A DNA stretch of 64,000 bases from Planctomycetaceae bacterium. Lineage in GTDB: Bacteria; Planctomycetota; Planctomycetia; Planctomycetales; Planctomycetaceae. Shown here piece by piece: positions 49,886 to 59,559 of the stretch. The stretch is taken from contig JAKFUF010000080.1 in NCBI GenBank assembly GCA_021732845.1, positions 1 to 64,000 on the forward strand. Direction: 5' to 3'. The first letter of the stretch is position 1. Each line of letters begins with the position of its first letter. Below the pieces are notes generated by a model. It ran no database searches, had not been told where the DNA came from, and worked only from the letters and a program-made list of their open reading frames with translations. The position numbers were made by a program, and so were the translations under genes.

Positions 49886-50428
49886 TTATTTGAAGACGAC
49901 TTTTGCGGTGGGATCTTCCTTGTAGGTGACTTCGTGACCAGGCTTCCATTCGCCGTTGACCAGGAGTTCCGTCGAAACGTGCAAGGTACCGTTTTCCAAC
50001 AGCTCGCTCGTGCCTCGAACTTCCGTGGCTCCTCCCGCGCTGCCTGAGACAACTTCATGGGTGATCATTTTGCCGTCCTTGAAGGACATGGTGCCCACGG
50101 TCGTGAAGCCGGCGGTGGTAAAATAGTGGTACTCGACGGTCTTCTTCGCCTCATTCCACATGAAAATCGTTTCACCACCGTAGGCCCCGCCGTTCACCGA
50201 GTGCAGCACACGGACTGCCTTGCCGTTGAGTGCGCGCTCCCATCGCTTGATGTCCACGATCGGCCGTTCGGGGGTGCTGTTCTTGAAAGAACCGCTCCAC
50301 GTCTTGTCGAGGAAGGGCCTCAGTGGCTCCAGTTGGGGTGCCAGCGCGGGCTTCTCGTCCGCGGCAGCCAGCGGCGACGCGGTGGCCAGGCAGACCAAAA
50401 CCGCGAAACAACGACAGAACGCTTTCAT
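49886..50428 (-). CDS. Secreted lipocalin-like protein (DUF1579-like)
   Basis: Predicted 180 aa. A signal peptide (CRCFAVLVCLATASPLAAA) is followed by alternating strands with WSGSFKNSTPE, IVDIKRWERALNGKAV and VEYHYFTTAGFTT, which resemble lipocalin-like secreted domains such as DUF1579. No enzyme residues are visible. ATG 50428 was chosen because MKAFCRCFAVL is a standard signal start; the frame extends upstream another 30 codons without conserved sequence. It stands alone. Confidence 0.72.
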   Translation of the reverse strand: MKAFCRCFAVLVCLATASPLAAADEKPALAPQLEPLRPFLDKTWSGSFKNSTPERPIVDIKRWERALNGKAVRVLHSVNGGAYGGETIFMWNEAKKTVEYHYFTTAGFTTVGTMSFKDGKMITHEVVSGSAGGATEVRGTSELLENGTLHVSTELLVNGEWKPGHEVTYKEDPTAKVVFK

Positions 50429-50902
50429 AGCATGACTCCGGAACGCGAGTTCCGCGTTCACAACCGCGAGGCAGGTTACAGCCGAAAGGATTGGAAAGGT
50501 ACCGGCACAGTCTATCACGCCTGTGAGCAGTCGTCAGCCACGGACGTGAACCTCATCCGTCCGGGCGCCGAGTTCAGGCCAGTGGCTCCCGAATTTCTCC
50601 GGAATATATATATTTTTTTTAATCTATACTATAGAAAAACACTTCCACACTGTTAATATAAAGCTGATTAGCCGGCAGGGTGGCGAAGTCCGCGGCCGTG
50701 AAGATTTCTCCCGGAATCAGCAAAATCGCGGCAGAAAACCGACAACCGCTGCCGGCGAATGCAGGAAATCCATGGAAGAAACGTAGAAAATACCGGGAAA
50801 TCGCAGGGATTTCATTGACAATTGGATTTCGCCTGAGTTAGATACCAGCGCAACCTTCGCCAGGGATGGGTTCAGGAACACCAGACAACTTGGGAGATAC
50901 AG
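50429..50902. other. AT-rich divergent intergenic region upstream of the HU gene
   Basis: Within this 474-bp stretch lies a run of about 65 bp at 50602-50666 that is far more AT-rich than the rest of the window (GGAATATATATATTTTTTTT and following). A consensus promoter for the HU gene is at 50815-50843. No extra gene is visible. Confidence 0.5.
50815..50843 (+). promoter_or_regulatory. Sigma-70-type promoter for the HU-family gene
   Basis: TTGACA (50815-50820), then a 17-bp spacer, then TTAGAT (50838-50843). Transcription would begin near 50850, about 50 bp before the ATG at 50903. The -35 box matches consensus exactly. Confidence 0.75.
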
Positions 50903-51217
50903 ATGGCTGAAGCGAAGCAGAAGGCCCCGTCAAAAACTGAAATCATCGCGGCCCTCTCCGAATCCACGGGAGTCGACAAGAAGATGGTCGGTTCCGTCCT
51001 CGATGGGCTCACGACCTTGGTCGCCAAGACGATCGGCAAGAAGGGGCCTGGCGTGTTCAAGCTGCCCGGCCTGCTCCAGATCAAGGTGGTGACGCGGAAA
51101 GCCACGCCTGCCAAGAAGAATGTGATGATGATGGGCAAGCTGATGGACATCGCCGCCAAGCCAGCCTCGAAGAAGGTCAAGGTCGTGGTGCTGAAGTCGC
51201 TGAAGGAAATGGTGTAG
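50903..51217 (+). CDS. HU/IHF-family DNA-binding protein
   Basis: Predicted 104 aa. It has the HU core: SKTEIIAALSESTGVDKKMV (helices 1 and 2), GPGVFKLPGLLQIKVVTRKA for the beta saddle and DNA-binding arm, and Lys-rich C-terminal strands. The length is a little above the 90-aa average because of a Lys-containing N-terminal extension. It should bind DNA as a dimer. The start follows GGGAGATACAG. A consensus promoter lies about 60 bp upstream and the gene is a single unit. Confidence 0.9.
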   Translation: MAEAKQKAPSKTEIIAALSESTGVDKKMVGSVLDGLTTLVAKTIGKKGPGVFKLPGLLQIKVVTRKATPAKKNVMMMGKLMDIAAKPASKKVKVVVLKSLKEMV

Positions 51218-51437
51218 AGACCCGGTTGCCGCCGTGTTCTCATGCGTGGCAGGTTGAGGTGTGGCGCTGGAACTCTCCGCGGGAACTTGTTCCCGCGGTT
51301 CATTCCAGCGTGAACACACCGATCTCTTTCGACCCTCTCGGCTGTCGGCTCCATGATGCGGGCCGCGCAAGTACTGCAATTGCGGGCACCCGATTGGCGC
51401 TGCAACTGACGCTCTCTGGCGCGTTGGACTGGGATGA

Positions 51438-53249
51438 ATGAGTTTCAACCTGTCGTCCCCGCGTCTTCACCAAGCCTATGAAGCCGCCCGAGCCGCATTG
51501 ATGGCGGAGATGGGCGATGACGGTCATTGGACCGGGGCTCTCTCCACCTCTGCCCTCTCCACGGCCACGGCCTGTCTGGCGTTGACCCTCGTCTCGCGAT
51601 CTCGGCCCGACGCCAAGCTGCAGGCCCTCGTGCAGTCGGGACTGCGGTGGCTCGCCGAGCATCAAAACCCAGACGGCGGCTGGGGCGACACGACACTCAG
51701 CATCAGCAACATCTCCACGACGATGCTGTGTCATGCGGTGTTCCATGGTGCCGATGCCATTCAGACGTACCCCGAGGTGGTGGCTCGAACCCAGGCCCAT
51801 CTGGACAAGGCCGGAGGCGTGAAAGCGGTCAAGGCCCGCTATGGAAAGGACCACACCTTCTCCGTTCCGATCCTCACGCACACCGCCTTGGCGGGCTTGG
51901 TCGATTGGAAAACCATTCCATCCCTCCCCTTCGAACTCGCCTGGATTCCGCACCAGTTCTACAAGTTCGTGCGGCTCCCGGTGGTGAGCTACGCCCTGCC
52001 GGCATTGATTGCCATTGGACAAGTGCGGCATCATTTCCGGCCCACGTGGTTTTGGCCGTGGCGGTGGCTCAGAAATCTGGCGATTCGACCGACCCTTCGT
52101 AAACTGACTTCAATTCAGCCGACCAGCGGCGGATTTCTGGAAGCCACGCCGCTCACGGCGTTTGTCACAATGAGTCTGGCCGGCATGGGACGGGCAGAAC
52201 ACCCGGTGGCTCAAAAGGGTGTCGATTTTCTGGTCGACTCGGTGCGGCCCGACGGAAGCTGGCCCATCGACACCAACCTCGCCACGTGGGTGACCACGCT
52301 TTCCATCAACGCTCTGGGGCAGGATCTTCCCGAGGACCGGATCGAGCCTCTCAACCGGTGGCTCCTTGGGCAGCAGTACAAGGACGTCCACCCGTACACA
52401 CAAGCCGCACCGGGTGCGTGGGCGTGGACGGACCTGAGCGGCGGTGTCCCCGATGCCGACGACACCCCCGGGGCGATTCTGGCGCTCTGCGAACTTGCGC
52501 GGCGAAGGCCATCGCCCCAGAATGACATTCGCCCTGCGCTGCTGGCTGCCGTGGGCTGGCTCCTTGATCTGCAGAATGGAGATGGTGGGTGGCCCACATT
52601 CTGCCGGGGCTGGGGGACGCTGCCGTTCGATCGAAGTGCGGCTGACCTGACCGCGCATGTCTTGCGGGCGTTTCGGGCGGTCCGCGCCCATTTCCGGGAA
52701 ACAGTCAGCGACAAACCGATCGACCCCAAGGTCCTGAACCGCATGGAGCAGGCAGAGGTTCGCGGCCGGCGGCATCTCGAACAGGTCCAGCGCAAGGATG
52801 GCTCGTGGCTGCCGTTGTGGTTCGGCAATCAGCACGCCCCCGACGACATCAACCCGGTCTACGGCACGGCGCGGGTACTGGCGGCGTATCGAGACTGCGG
52901 GTGGGAGCGCAGCCCGGCGGCATACCGCGGGGAGACGTGGCTCATTCATGCCCAGAATGCCGATGGCGGCTGGGGTGGCGTGCGCGGCGTGCCGTCAACT
53001 GTTGAAGAAACCGCTCTGGCCGCGGAAATCCTGCTGGCCACGCCCACCGGTTTAACCGCTGCGACGCGCGGGATCGAATGGCTCGTGGAGCAGGTGGAAC
53101 GGCAAACATTCCGGCAACCTTCGCCCATCGGCTTCTATTTTGCTAAGCTGTGGTACCATGAAAAGCTGTATCCGTTGATCTTCGCGACCGCGGCCCTGCG
53201 GAGGGCTGTGGAAGCGGGCAGTGTCGCCCACGGCGGGCGGGACGGTTGA
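51438..53249 (+). CDS. Class II terpene cyclase (squalene-hopene cyclase family)
   Basis: Predicted 603 aa. The catalytic DADD (about 338-341, in [10 protein letters not shown]) is the DxDD proton donor of the family. Repeated QW-like units include [28 protein letters not shown] and [13 protein letters not shown]. The barrel domains of squalene-hopene cyclase are recognisable, but the protein lacks the N-terminal extension of full squalene-hopene cyclase (which is nearer 650-700 aa), so it may cyclise a different polyprenoid. It overlaps or abuts the DUF116-polyprenyl synthase downstream, strongly suggesting one pathway. ATG 51438 follows GGATGA; the frame is closed 13 codons upstream. Confidence 0.9.
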   Translation: MSFNLSSPRLHQAYEAARAALMAEMGDDGHWTGALSTSALSTATACLALTLVSRSRPDAKLQALVQSGLRWLAEHQNPDGGWGDTTLSISNISTTMLCHAVFHGADAIQTYPEVVARTQAHLDKAGGVKAVKARYGKDHTFSVPILTHTALAGLVDWKTIPSLPFELAWIPHQFYKFVRLPVVSYALPALIAIGQVRHHFRPTWFWPWRWLRNLAIRPTLRKLTSIQPTSGGFLEATPLTAFVTMSLAGMGRAEHPVAQKGVDFLVDSVRPDGSWPIDTNLATWVTTLSINALGQDLPEDRIEPLNRWLLGQQYKDVHPYTQAAPGAWAWTDLSGGVPDADDTPGAILALCELARRRPSPQNDIRPALLAAVGWLLDLQNGDGGWPTFCRGWGTLPFDRSAADLTAHVLRAFRAVRAHFRETVSDKPIDPKVLNRMEQAEVRGRRHLEQVQRKDGSWLPLWFGNQHAPDDINPVYGTARVLAAYRDCGWERSPAAYRGETWLIHAQNADGGWGGVRGVPSTVEETALAAEILLATPTGLTAATRGIEWLVEQVERQTFRQPSPIGFYFAKLWYHEKLYPLIFATAALRRAVEAGSVAHGGRDG

Positions 53250-53274
53250 GACGGATCGCCTGGAGGAGTGCATC

Positions 53275-55158
53275 TTGACGATCGGCACCAGTGACTTCCA
53301 TCACGAGGACGACCTGCCAGCGACGGATGTCATGGAGAGAGATGCTCACCTGGAAGAAGACGATCCGCAGCCCAAGAAACGCGAAAAGGTCCGGCGCAGC
53401 ACAAGCCACCTGAAGGCTGTTCCGGACACGCTGGCCGACCGTGAATTCATCAAGGCCGAGGCGGAAAAGTACGCGCGGTCGCTCGACCGCAGCCAGCCGT
53501 TCACCAAGGATCAGCTCGAAACACACGGCCGCCGGCTGCTGCAGCAGTTGGACCAGCCGGAGAAGCTCCTCGGCTTCGCCATGGTGCTGATCGGTAATTT
53601 CTTTTGGAAGCAGCAGTTCCTCGCGATCCCCTTCCACCGGCGGATGCTGCTCCTGCCGCACTGCCTCAAGCACGCCGAAGGCTGCCCGGCCGACTACGAC
53701 GAATTTGGCCTTGACTGCGAAAAGTGCGGGGCCTGCTCGATCGCCGACTACAAAGTGCGGGCCGAGCAACTCGGCTACAAGGTGCTGGTCGCCGAGGGTT
53801 CGCCGATTGTTCTCAAGATCATCGTCTCCGGCCACATCGACGGCATCCTCGGCGTTGCCTGCCTGAATGTGCTCGAGAAGGCGATCGACAAGATTCTGAT
53901 TGCCGGTGTGCCCTCGTATGCCATCCCGCTGCACTCGGGTGACTGCAAGAACACCACGCTGGATGAGCCGTGGGTTTGGGATGTGCTCGAAAAATACGAA
54001 GAGCTGCCCGCCCAGCCCACGACCAGCTACGTCCCCCTGATGCGGGCCTCGAACGAGATGTTCGAGAAACATTTTGCGCGGCTCTTGCCACGCATCCGCA
54101 GCAAAGGCGACGACTCAGACCTCAAGTCGCCTCTCGCCGCCACCGAAGCCATTGCCTACGACTGGCTCGCCAACGGTGGCAAGCGGTTCCGCCCGTTCAT
54201 CACGCTGGCCGCCTACGATGCCGCCACGGGCGGCGCGGCTGTGTCTGCGGGAGCCGGCAAGACCGTCCCGGAATTCCCTGATGCCGTTTGCCGGGTGGCG
54301 ATGGCGATCGAAGCCTTTCACAAGGCTTCGCTGGTCCATGACGACATCGAAGACGATGACCAGTACCGTTATGGGCGCGAGACACTGCACCGCCGTCACG
54401 ACCTCGGCACCGCCATCAATGTCGGCGACCATTTGATCGGCCTGGGCTATCGCCTCGTGAGCGCCGGACGCAAGGATGTGGGGGCGGAAGTTGCCGCCGA
54501 CATCACCGACCGGATGGCCGCCGCCCACATCAAGCTGTGCGATGGCCAAGGAGCCGAGATGCAATGGCAGCGGTCGCCCAGTCCGCTTAAGCCACTGGAT
54601 GCCCTGCAGATTTACGCCCTCAAGACTTCTCCCGCCTTTGAAGCCGCCCTCTATGCCGGGCTGCGGCTCGCCGGGGCGGTGGATCAATACGAAGAACTGA
54701 TCCCCCAGTTCTGCCGCCACCTGGGCGTGGGGTTCCAGGTACTGAACGACCTCAACGACTGGCGCGGCGACGACCACAACAAGCTGGTGGCTGGGCAGGA
54801 TGCGGAAGCCCTGCGTCCGACATTGCTGCTAGCCCTCGCCTTCGACACCGCCAACCCTGCCCAGCGGCTGGAACTGGAAGAAATTCTTCGCGGCGAAGGC
54901 AATCCCGCCATGCGCTCGGGCCGATTGCGGCGGATCTTTGACGCCTGCCGTGTGTTCGACACCGCGCAAAGTCTCGTCGACAAATCACGGGCGCGGTCTG
55001 AAGCCCTCGCGGACGATGTGAAGTCGGAGCCTGTGCGGCAACTGCTGTACTTCCTCGTCGACATGGTCCTCGCCGACTCGACGCCGGAGATGCCGCCGGC
55101 GGCGAAGGCGCTGGTATCGCTGCCGGTTGTCGCTCTGCCGGTTGTGGCGGCAACGTGA
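53275..55158 (+). CDS. DUF116-polyprenyl synthase fusion
   Basis: Predicted 627 aa from the TTG at 53275, supported by GGAGGAG 6 bp upstream (53262-53268). Residues 80-255 form a DUF116 domain with [13 protein letters not shown] and [14 protein letters not shown], and [17 protein letters not shown] polyprenyl synthase domain follows (about 280-570): GGKRFRPFI, the first Asp-rich motif VHDDIEDDD and the second region [10 protein letters not shown], which lacks the usual final DxxD arrangement. Such synthases extend allylic diphosphates. The DUF116 part has Cys residues that may hold a metal. The 25-bp gap from the terpene cyclase stop indicates translational coupling. The altered second Asp motif may change chain length or leave it non-catalytic. 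Confidence 0.88.
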   Translation: MTIGTSDFHHEDDLPATDVMERDAHLEEDDPQPKKREKVRRSTSHLKAVPDTLADREFIKAEAEKYARSLDRSQPFTKDQLETHGRRLLQQLDQPEKLLGFAMVLIGNFFWKQQFLAIPFHRRMLLLPHCLKHAEGCPADYDEFGLDCEKCGACSIADYKVRAEQLGYKVLVAEGSPIVLKIIVSGHIDGILGVACLNVLEKAIDKILIAGVPSYAIPLHSGDCKNTTLDEPWVWDVLEKYEELPAQPTTSYVPLMRASNEMFEKHFARLLPRIRSKGDDSDLKSPLAATEAIAYDWLANGGKRFRPFITLAAYDAATGGAAVSAGAGKTVPEFPDAVCRVAMAIEAFHKASLVHDDIEDDDQYRYGRETLHRRHDLGTAINVGDHLIGLGYRLVSAGRKDVGAEVAADITDRMAAAHIKLCDGQGAEMQWQRSPSPLKPLDALQIYALKTSPAFEAALYAGLRLAGAVDQYEELIPQFCRHLGVGFQVLNDLNDWRGDDHNKLVAGQDAEALRPTLLLALAFDTANPAQRLELEEILRGEGNPAMRSGRLRRIFDACRVFDTAQSLVDKSRARSEALADDVKSEPVRQLLYFLVDMVLADSTPEMPPAAKALVSLPVVALPVVAAT

Positions 55159-55248
55159 GGGATTTGCGGCGCGACGATTCTTCCCCTTCAACGCCCGCCA
55201 CTAGACTGGATCGACGACAATTTCGCGATTGCGTGCGCTCTCACGCAA

Positions 55249-56304
55249 TCACGAACGGATTTTGTCGGCCAGCAACCTGCCCAAGGCGGGCGCGAGCAGA
55301 AATTCGTCTTCAGCACCACAATGTGACAGCCACGCGTTGATCGCATCAGGCATCAGGGACGGCAGGGTTGAGACGCTCTCCGCGACTGACCAGATTCGAG
55401 TCCATTCCACGGATCCCAGTTCTGCAAAAACTCCCGCAGGGATCCGTGGCGGTTGGTCAATGGGCATTGAAGTGACCAGGTCGCCGGACCGCAATTGCAC
55501 CAGCGGATAATCTGCGAGCAGTCCAACCTTGAGCAGGGGCGGCTGCGGTGATGTCGCGAATCCCACCGATGTGCCAGTCACTGGTGGGGGATGCATTCCC
55601 AACTTCAAGAGGGATGATGCGTGGGTCGTCACCGCGAGCGAGTGGAATGTCAGTTCGCCGACGGAAGTCGTGGCTCCCACAATCCGGTCCCCGTGATGAA
55701 CCGCGGTGAAAGATACGCCGGAGGCGAGTTTCACGCCACGTTTGCGGCAGGCACGCACCAGCGAAACGGCGGATTTCACCGGATGACCTTGAGCCTCGGA
55801 GGGAAAATGCAGTCCACCCCGCGACGCCCAGTCGGTCGTCACCCGAGGCTCAAGCTGCGCAATCTGCTCGGCATCGACAGCAGTTACAGAACAACCCAGG
55901 TCCAGCGCGCGGTTCGCCCGCTCTGCTGCCGTTTCGTCCCGGGCGAGCGGGGACAACTCCAGCAAGCCGTTCACGCGCCAGTCAAAGGAGAACTCGGGCC
56001 GTACGGCAAACTTCGCCCACTGGTCGCGCCCCTGCTGAGCGAGTTCATGCAGTTCCACGTCTGGACACCGCAGAGCGAACGCACTGGGCCACAAGGCACC
56101 CGTCCCGTGCTCGCTGCCAGCCCCCAGCCGTGGCTCCTCCGCAATGACTTGGACAGTGACTTTGCGCTCAGCGAGGAAATACGCCGTCACCAATCCCAGC
56201 AAACCGCCGCCGACGACCAAAACCTCGCAGTTGGAGGCGAGAACATCGGAATGATTGAGAACGCGCCGATCGTCTGGAGAGAGGGTTTCCAGCCAGGGAG
56301 ACAT
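55249..56304 (-). CDS. FAD-dependent oxidoreductase (DAO/glycine-oxidase-like)
   Basis: Predicted 351 aa. The dinucleotide-binding loop VLVVGGGLLGLVTAYFL (about 27-43) is followed by the DAO-type middle (GGLHFPSEAQGHPVK) and a C-terminal region with LLAPALGRLLADKI. Members oxidise amino acids or related amines. The substrate is unknown. ATG 56304 begins MSPWLETLSP; the frame continues upstream through a repeat. It lies directly behind the molybdenum hydroxylase operon on the same strand and may be its last gene, with a CATTGGTCATTG-type element between. Confidence 0.85.
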   Translation of the reverse strand: MSPWLETLSPDDRRVLNHSDVLASNCEVLVVGGGLLGLVTAYFLAERKVTVQVIAEEPRLGAGSEHGTGALWPSAFALRCPDVELHELAQQGRDQWAKFAVRPEFSFDWRVNGLLELSPLARDETAAERANRALDLGCSVTAVDAEQIAQLEPRVTTDWASRGGLHFPSEAQGHPVKSAVSLVRACRKRGVKLASGVSFTAVHHGDRIVGATTSVGELTFHSLAVTTHASSLLKLGMHPPPVTGTSVGFATSPQPPLLKVGLLADYPLVQLRSGDLVTSMPIDQPPRIPAGVFAELGSVEWTRIWSVAESVSTLPSLMPDAINAWLSHCGAEDEFLLAPALGRLLADKIRS

Positions 56305-56310
56305 AAGGGG

Positions 56311-56388
56311 GATTGACCCAATGACCAATGAAACAATGCCCAATGGAGTTAGACCCATGAGCACCAATTGGGCATTGGGACATTGGGG
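56311..56388. repeat. CATTGGTCATTG-type intergenic palindrome, copy 3
   Basis: The arms GATTGACCCAATGACCAATG (from 56311) and CCAATTGGGCATTGGGACAT (from 56364) are inverted, with more mismatches than copies 1 and 2. It lies in the gap between the molybdenum hydroxylase large subunit and the FAD oxidoreductase. Confidence 0.65.
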
Positions 56389-56397
56389 CTTCGTTTT

Positions 56398-58680
56398 TCA
56401 GTGTTTCCCGTTTGAGGCAGCGGCCTTGGCGAGGATCGCCTTCAGCACTGCCGGCGGTGACATCGGCAGCGTCTGCATGCGGACGCCCGTGGCGTGGTAA
56501 ATGGCATTGGCCAGCGCGGCCGGAGGCGGAACGATCGGGACTTCACCAACGCCGCGAACACCAAAGGGATGGCCGGGGTTCGGGACTTCCACGATGATCG
56601 TGTCGAGCAGGGGCAGGTCGTAGCTCGTGGGCATGCGGTAGTCGAGGAAGCTGGCGTTGCGCATCGTGCCGCTGGCGTCGTAGAAGTATTCTTCGTTGAG
56701 CGCCCAGCCGATCCCCTGAGCCACGCCGCCCTGCATCTGGCCTTCGACATAAGCCGGGTGAATGGCCGTTCCAACATCTTGAACGAGTGTTGAGCGGAGG
56801 ACCGTCACTTTGCCCGTGTCGACATCGACTTCCACGTCGACGACATGCGTGGCAAAGGCGCCGCCACAGCCATGCGGGTCGACCGCCGCGTAGGCCACAA
56901 TCGCTTCGCCGGTTTTGGTGATCTGAGCCGCCAGTTCCTTGAATGTGAATTGCTTGCCCGCCGGACCAACGATCGTGCCCTCCTGGTAGCTCACGGTGGC
57001 GGGTTCGACTTCCCAGATCTTCGCGGCCCGCAGGCAGCATTGGCGCTGAATCTCGAGGCCGACCTGGTAGGCCGCATGGCCCGTGGCAAACGTCACCCGG
57101 CTCCCGCCCGTGACGTCGGTGTAGCCAATGCTGTCGGTGTCCACCACCCGTGGCACAATCTGTTCGGCGGGGATGCCGAGAGTTTCCGCCAGTTGCATGG
57201 CGAGCCCGGCCCGGCTGCCACCAATGTCCGTCGAGCCTTCCAGCAGGACCACGCTGCCATCGGGATTGACCGTGGCCGATGCGGCCGATTTCAGCCCGGC
57301 GTTGAACCAGAATCCGGTGGCCACGCCGCGGCCCTGGTGCTTGCCCGTCAGCGGAGTCTTCCAGTGTTCGCTGTTCTTCGCGGCGTCCAGCGTTTCGATC
57401 ATCCCAATCCGCGGATAGACCGGCCCGTCGACGCGCCGCGAGCCCTCCTTCACGGCATTTTTGAGACGAAATTCCAGCGGATCGAGTTTCAGCTTCTCGC
57501 ACAGCTCATCGACAAGCGTCTCCACGGCGAACGCCGCCTGCGTGGCACCCGGAGCGCGGTAGGCTGAAGTCTGTGGTCTGTTGACACAGACATCGAAGCC
57601 GTCAACTTTGGCGTTGGGGATCTCGTAGCACGAGAACACGCACATTGCCGCCGCACCGACGGGTGAACCCGGGTAACCACCGGCTTCGAAGGCAATGTAG
57701 GCCTCGCCGGCAACGAGCTTGCCGCTGGCGTCGACACCCAGTTTGATCTTCATGTAGGAACCGGGCGTCGGACCGGTCGACTCGAACACATCGGCGCGGC
57801 TCATCACCAGTTGCACGGGCAGGCCGCTCTTGCGGGAGAGCGCCGCGGCCACGGGTTCGAGGTAGACCCGAATCTTGCCGCCGAAGCCGCCGCCGATCTC
57901 CATCGGCACCACTTTGACCTTCGAAATGGCCACATCCAGCAGCTCGGCCACCTGCTGCCGCGTCGTGAAGATCCCCTGCGTGCTTGTCCACACCGTGATG
58001 TGGCCATCGGCCGTGTACAGCGCCGTGGCATTGTGTGGCTCGATGTAACCCTGATGCACGGTGGCCGTCGTGAACTCCCGCTCCACGATGTGGGCGGCGT
58101 TTTTAAAGCCGGCTTCCAGATCACCCTGCTCAAAACGGAAGTGCCGCGCCACATTGCTCGCCGTCGTCGACTTTGTCCCCAACTCGTCGGTGAAAACATC
58201 GTCATGCAGCAATGGGGCACCCGGCTTCATTGCCTCCCGGATGTCCATCACGGGCGGCAGGAGTTCGTACTCCACCTTGATCAGCGCCGCCGCTTCTTCC
58301 GCGATGTGGATGGAATCAGCGGCGACGGCCGCGATGGGGTGCCCGCGGTACAGGACCTTGTCACCCGCCAGACAGTTGTTGCTCAGGTGCTTCAGGTTGA
58401 CCGCACCTTCGCCCAGTTCCAGAATCGTGTTGCCCGGCTCCCGCAAGTCCTTGTGCGTCACCACGGCCCGGACACCTGGCAGCTTTGCCGCCGCGGACGT
58501 GTCGACGGATTTGAGCTTCGCATGCGCGTGCGGACTGCGGACCAGCACTCCGTAGATCATCCCCGTGGGGTGAATGTCAGACCCATACTTCGCCCGGCCG
58601 GTGACCTTGTCGACGCCATCATGCCGGATCGGCCGGGTGCCGATGACTTTGTACTTCGGGTTCTCGGTGGTGCTGGCCAT
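56398..58680 (-). CDS. Xanthine-dehydrogenase-family molybdopterin-binding subunit
   Basis: Predicted 760 aa, the usual size of CoxL/XdhB-type large subunits. It begins PIRHDGVDKVTGRAKYGSD, the standard N-terminal strand, and has GGGFGGKIRVYLEP, NRPQTSAYRAPGATQ, the equivalent of the form II CO-dehydrogenase-like AYRGAGR region, and QGIGWALNEE. The C-terminal GVRGVGEVPIVPPPAAL contains the catalytic Glu. This is a molybdenum hydroxylase that oxidises an aldehyde or heterocycle, not form I CO dehydrogenase. ATG 58680 was chosen. The 2Fe-2S subunit gene lies upstream (higher coordinates) separated by a family A repeat, and the FAD subunit precedes that. Confidence 0.93.
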   Translation of the reverse strand: MASTTENPKYKVIGTRPIRHDGVDKVTGRAKYGSDIHPTGMIYGVLVRSPHAHAKLKSVDTSAAAKLPGVRAVVTHKDLREPGNTILELGEGAVNLKHLSNNCLAGDKVLYRGHPIAAVAADSIHIAEEAAALIKVEYELLPPVMDIREAMKPGAPLLHDDVFTDELGTKSTTASNVARHFRFEQGDLEAGFKNAAHIVEREFTTATVHQGYIEPHNATALYTADGHITVWTSTQGIFTTRQQVAELLDVAISKVKVVPMEIGGGFGGKIRVYLEPVAAALSRKSGLPVQLVMSRADVFESTGPTPGSYMKIKLGVDASGKLVAGEAYIAFEAGGYPGSPVGAAAMCVFSCYEIPNAKVDGFDVCVNRPQTSAYRAPGATQAAFAVETLVDELCEKLKLDPLEFRLKNAVKEGSRRVDGPVYPRIGMIETLDAAKNSEHWKTPLTGKHQGRGVATGFWFNAGLKSAASATVNPDGSVVLLEGSTDIGGSRAGLAMQLAETLGIPAEQIVPRVVDTDSIGYTDVTGGSRVTFATGHAAYQVGLEIQRQCCLRAAKIWEVEPATVSYQEGTIVGPAGKQFTFKELAAQITKTGEAIVAYAAVDPHGCGGAFATHVVDVEVDVDTGKVTVLRSTLVQDVGTAIHPAYVEGQMQGGVAQGIGWALNEEYFYDASGTMRNASFLDYRMPTSYDLPLLDTIIVEVPNPGHPFGVRGVGEVPIVPPPAALANAIYHATGVRMQTLPMSPPAVLKAILAKAAASNGKH

Positions 58681-58797
58681 GGTGTCCCCCGTCTTGTTTC
58701 GTATGACAGCGTGCGATGGCACGGCAGGTTTGCGGCGAAAACCTTCTTTCACCTGGCAGGTTGATGGGTCCGTGCCGGGTGAGTTGTACTCAAAATA

Positions 58798-58949
58798 ATT
58801 TCAAATTTCAGATTTCAAATTTCACAGTCTGTACAGCAGCTTCGAACTGTCGGCTTCGCTTCAGCAGCCAGAAACGTAACGCTCGCCCCGCAGGCTGAGC
58901 ATTAAGAAAAGCATTTTACTGTGAAGTTTGAAATCTGAAATCTGAAATT
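58798..58949. repeat. Nested inverted-repeat element, family A copy 2
   Basis: Left arm ATTTCAAATTTCAGATTTCA (from 58798, ending CACAGT at 58828) and right arm ACTGTGAAGTTTGAAATCTG (58918-58949) are inverted. The centre shares ACGTAACGCTCGCCC with the copy at 10164-10316. The outer 21-bp repeat of copy 1 is absent. It splits the hydroxylase operon between the large subunit and the 2Fe-2S subunit. Confidence 0.8.
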
Positions 58950-58990
58950 CGTCACTTACGGCTCGCTGATGTTGAACGATTCCCCGTTGC

Positions 58991-59506
58991 TCACGAGGCC
59001 GCCGCCTGTGTTTTGGCAGCTTCTTTCTTTAACCCTTTACCCACGCGGGCGGCGTCGAGGACGGCTCGGATGATCTTGTCGTAGCCGGTGCAGCGGCAGA
59101 GGTTGCCGGCGAGGTAGAAGCGGATGTCGTGTTCGGTGGGATCGGGGTTTTCGGCCAGCAGTGCCGTGGCCGACATGATGAAGCCGGGAGTGCAGATGCC
59201 GCATTGCAGGGCGGCGTTCTGCAGGAAGGCCTGTTGCAGTTCGTTCAGTCCCGAAGTGGGGGACACGCCTTCAATCGTCTGGAGTTTGGCTCCGCAGGCT
59301 TCGACGGCCAGCACCAGACAACTGTCGACGGGACGGCCATCCATCAGCACGGTACAGGCACCGCAGTTGCCGTTGGAGCAGCCTTCCTTGGTCCCGGTCA
59401 GGTCAAGTTGATTCCGCAGGACTTCCAGCAGCGTCTGCCGGGGCTCGCAGAGGAACTCGGTCTTGCGGCCGTTGATTTCTGTTTCGACGACGCGTTTCTT
59501 CGCCAT
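58991..59506 (-). CDS. 2Fe-2S subunit of molybdenum hydroxylase
   Basis: Predicted 171 aa. The plant-type cluster is CSNGNCGACTVLMDG with the fourth Cys about 12 residues on, and the second helical cluster is CGICTPGFIM and LCRCTGY. This matches CoxS/XdhC-type small subunits. Electrons pass from the Mo site to FAD through it. It lies between the FAD subunit (53 bp upstream) and the large subunit on the same strand. Confidence 0.95.
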   Translation of the reverse strand: MAKKRVVETEINGRKTEFLCEPRQTLLEVLRNQLDLTGTKEGCSNGNCGACTVLMDGRPVDSCLVLAVEACGAKLQTIEGVSPTSGLNELQQAFLQNAALQCGICTPGFIMSATALLAENPDPTEHDIRFYLAGNLCRCTGYDKIIRAVLDAARVGKGLKKEAAKTQAAAS

Positions 59507-59559
59507 GGTCTTCGATAACTCCGTGAGGAGAGCGACGTGAATGAATGAAACGGCCGGAT

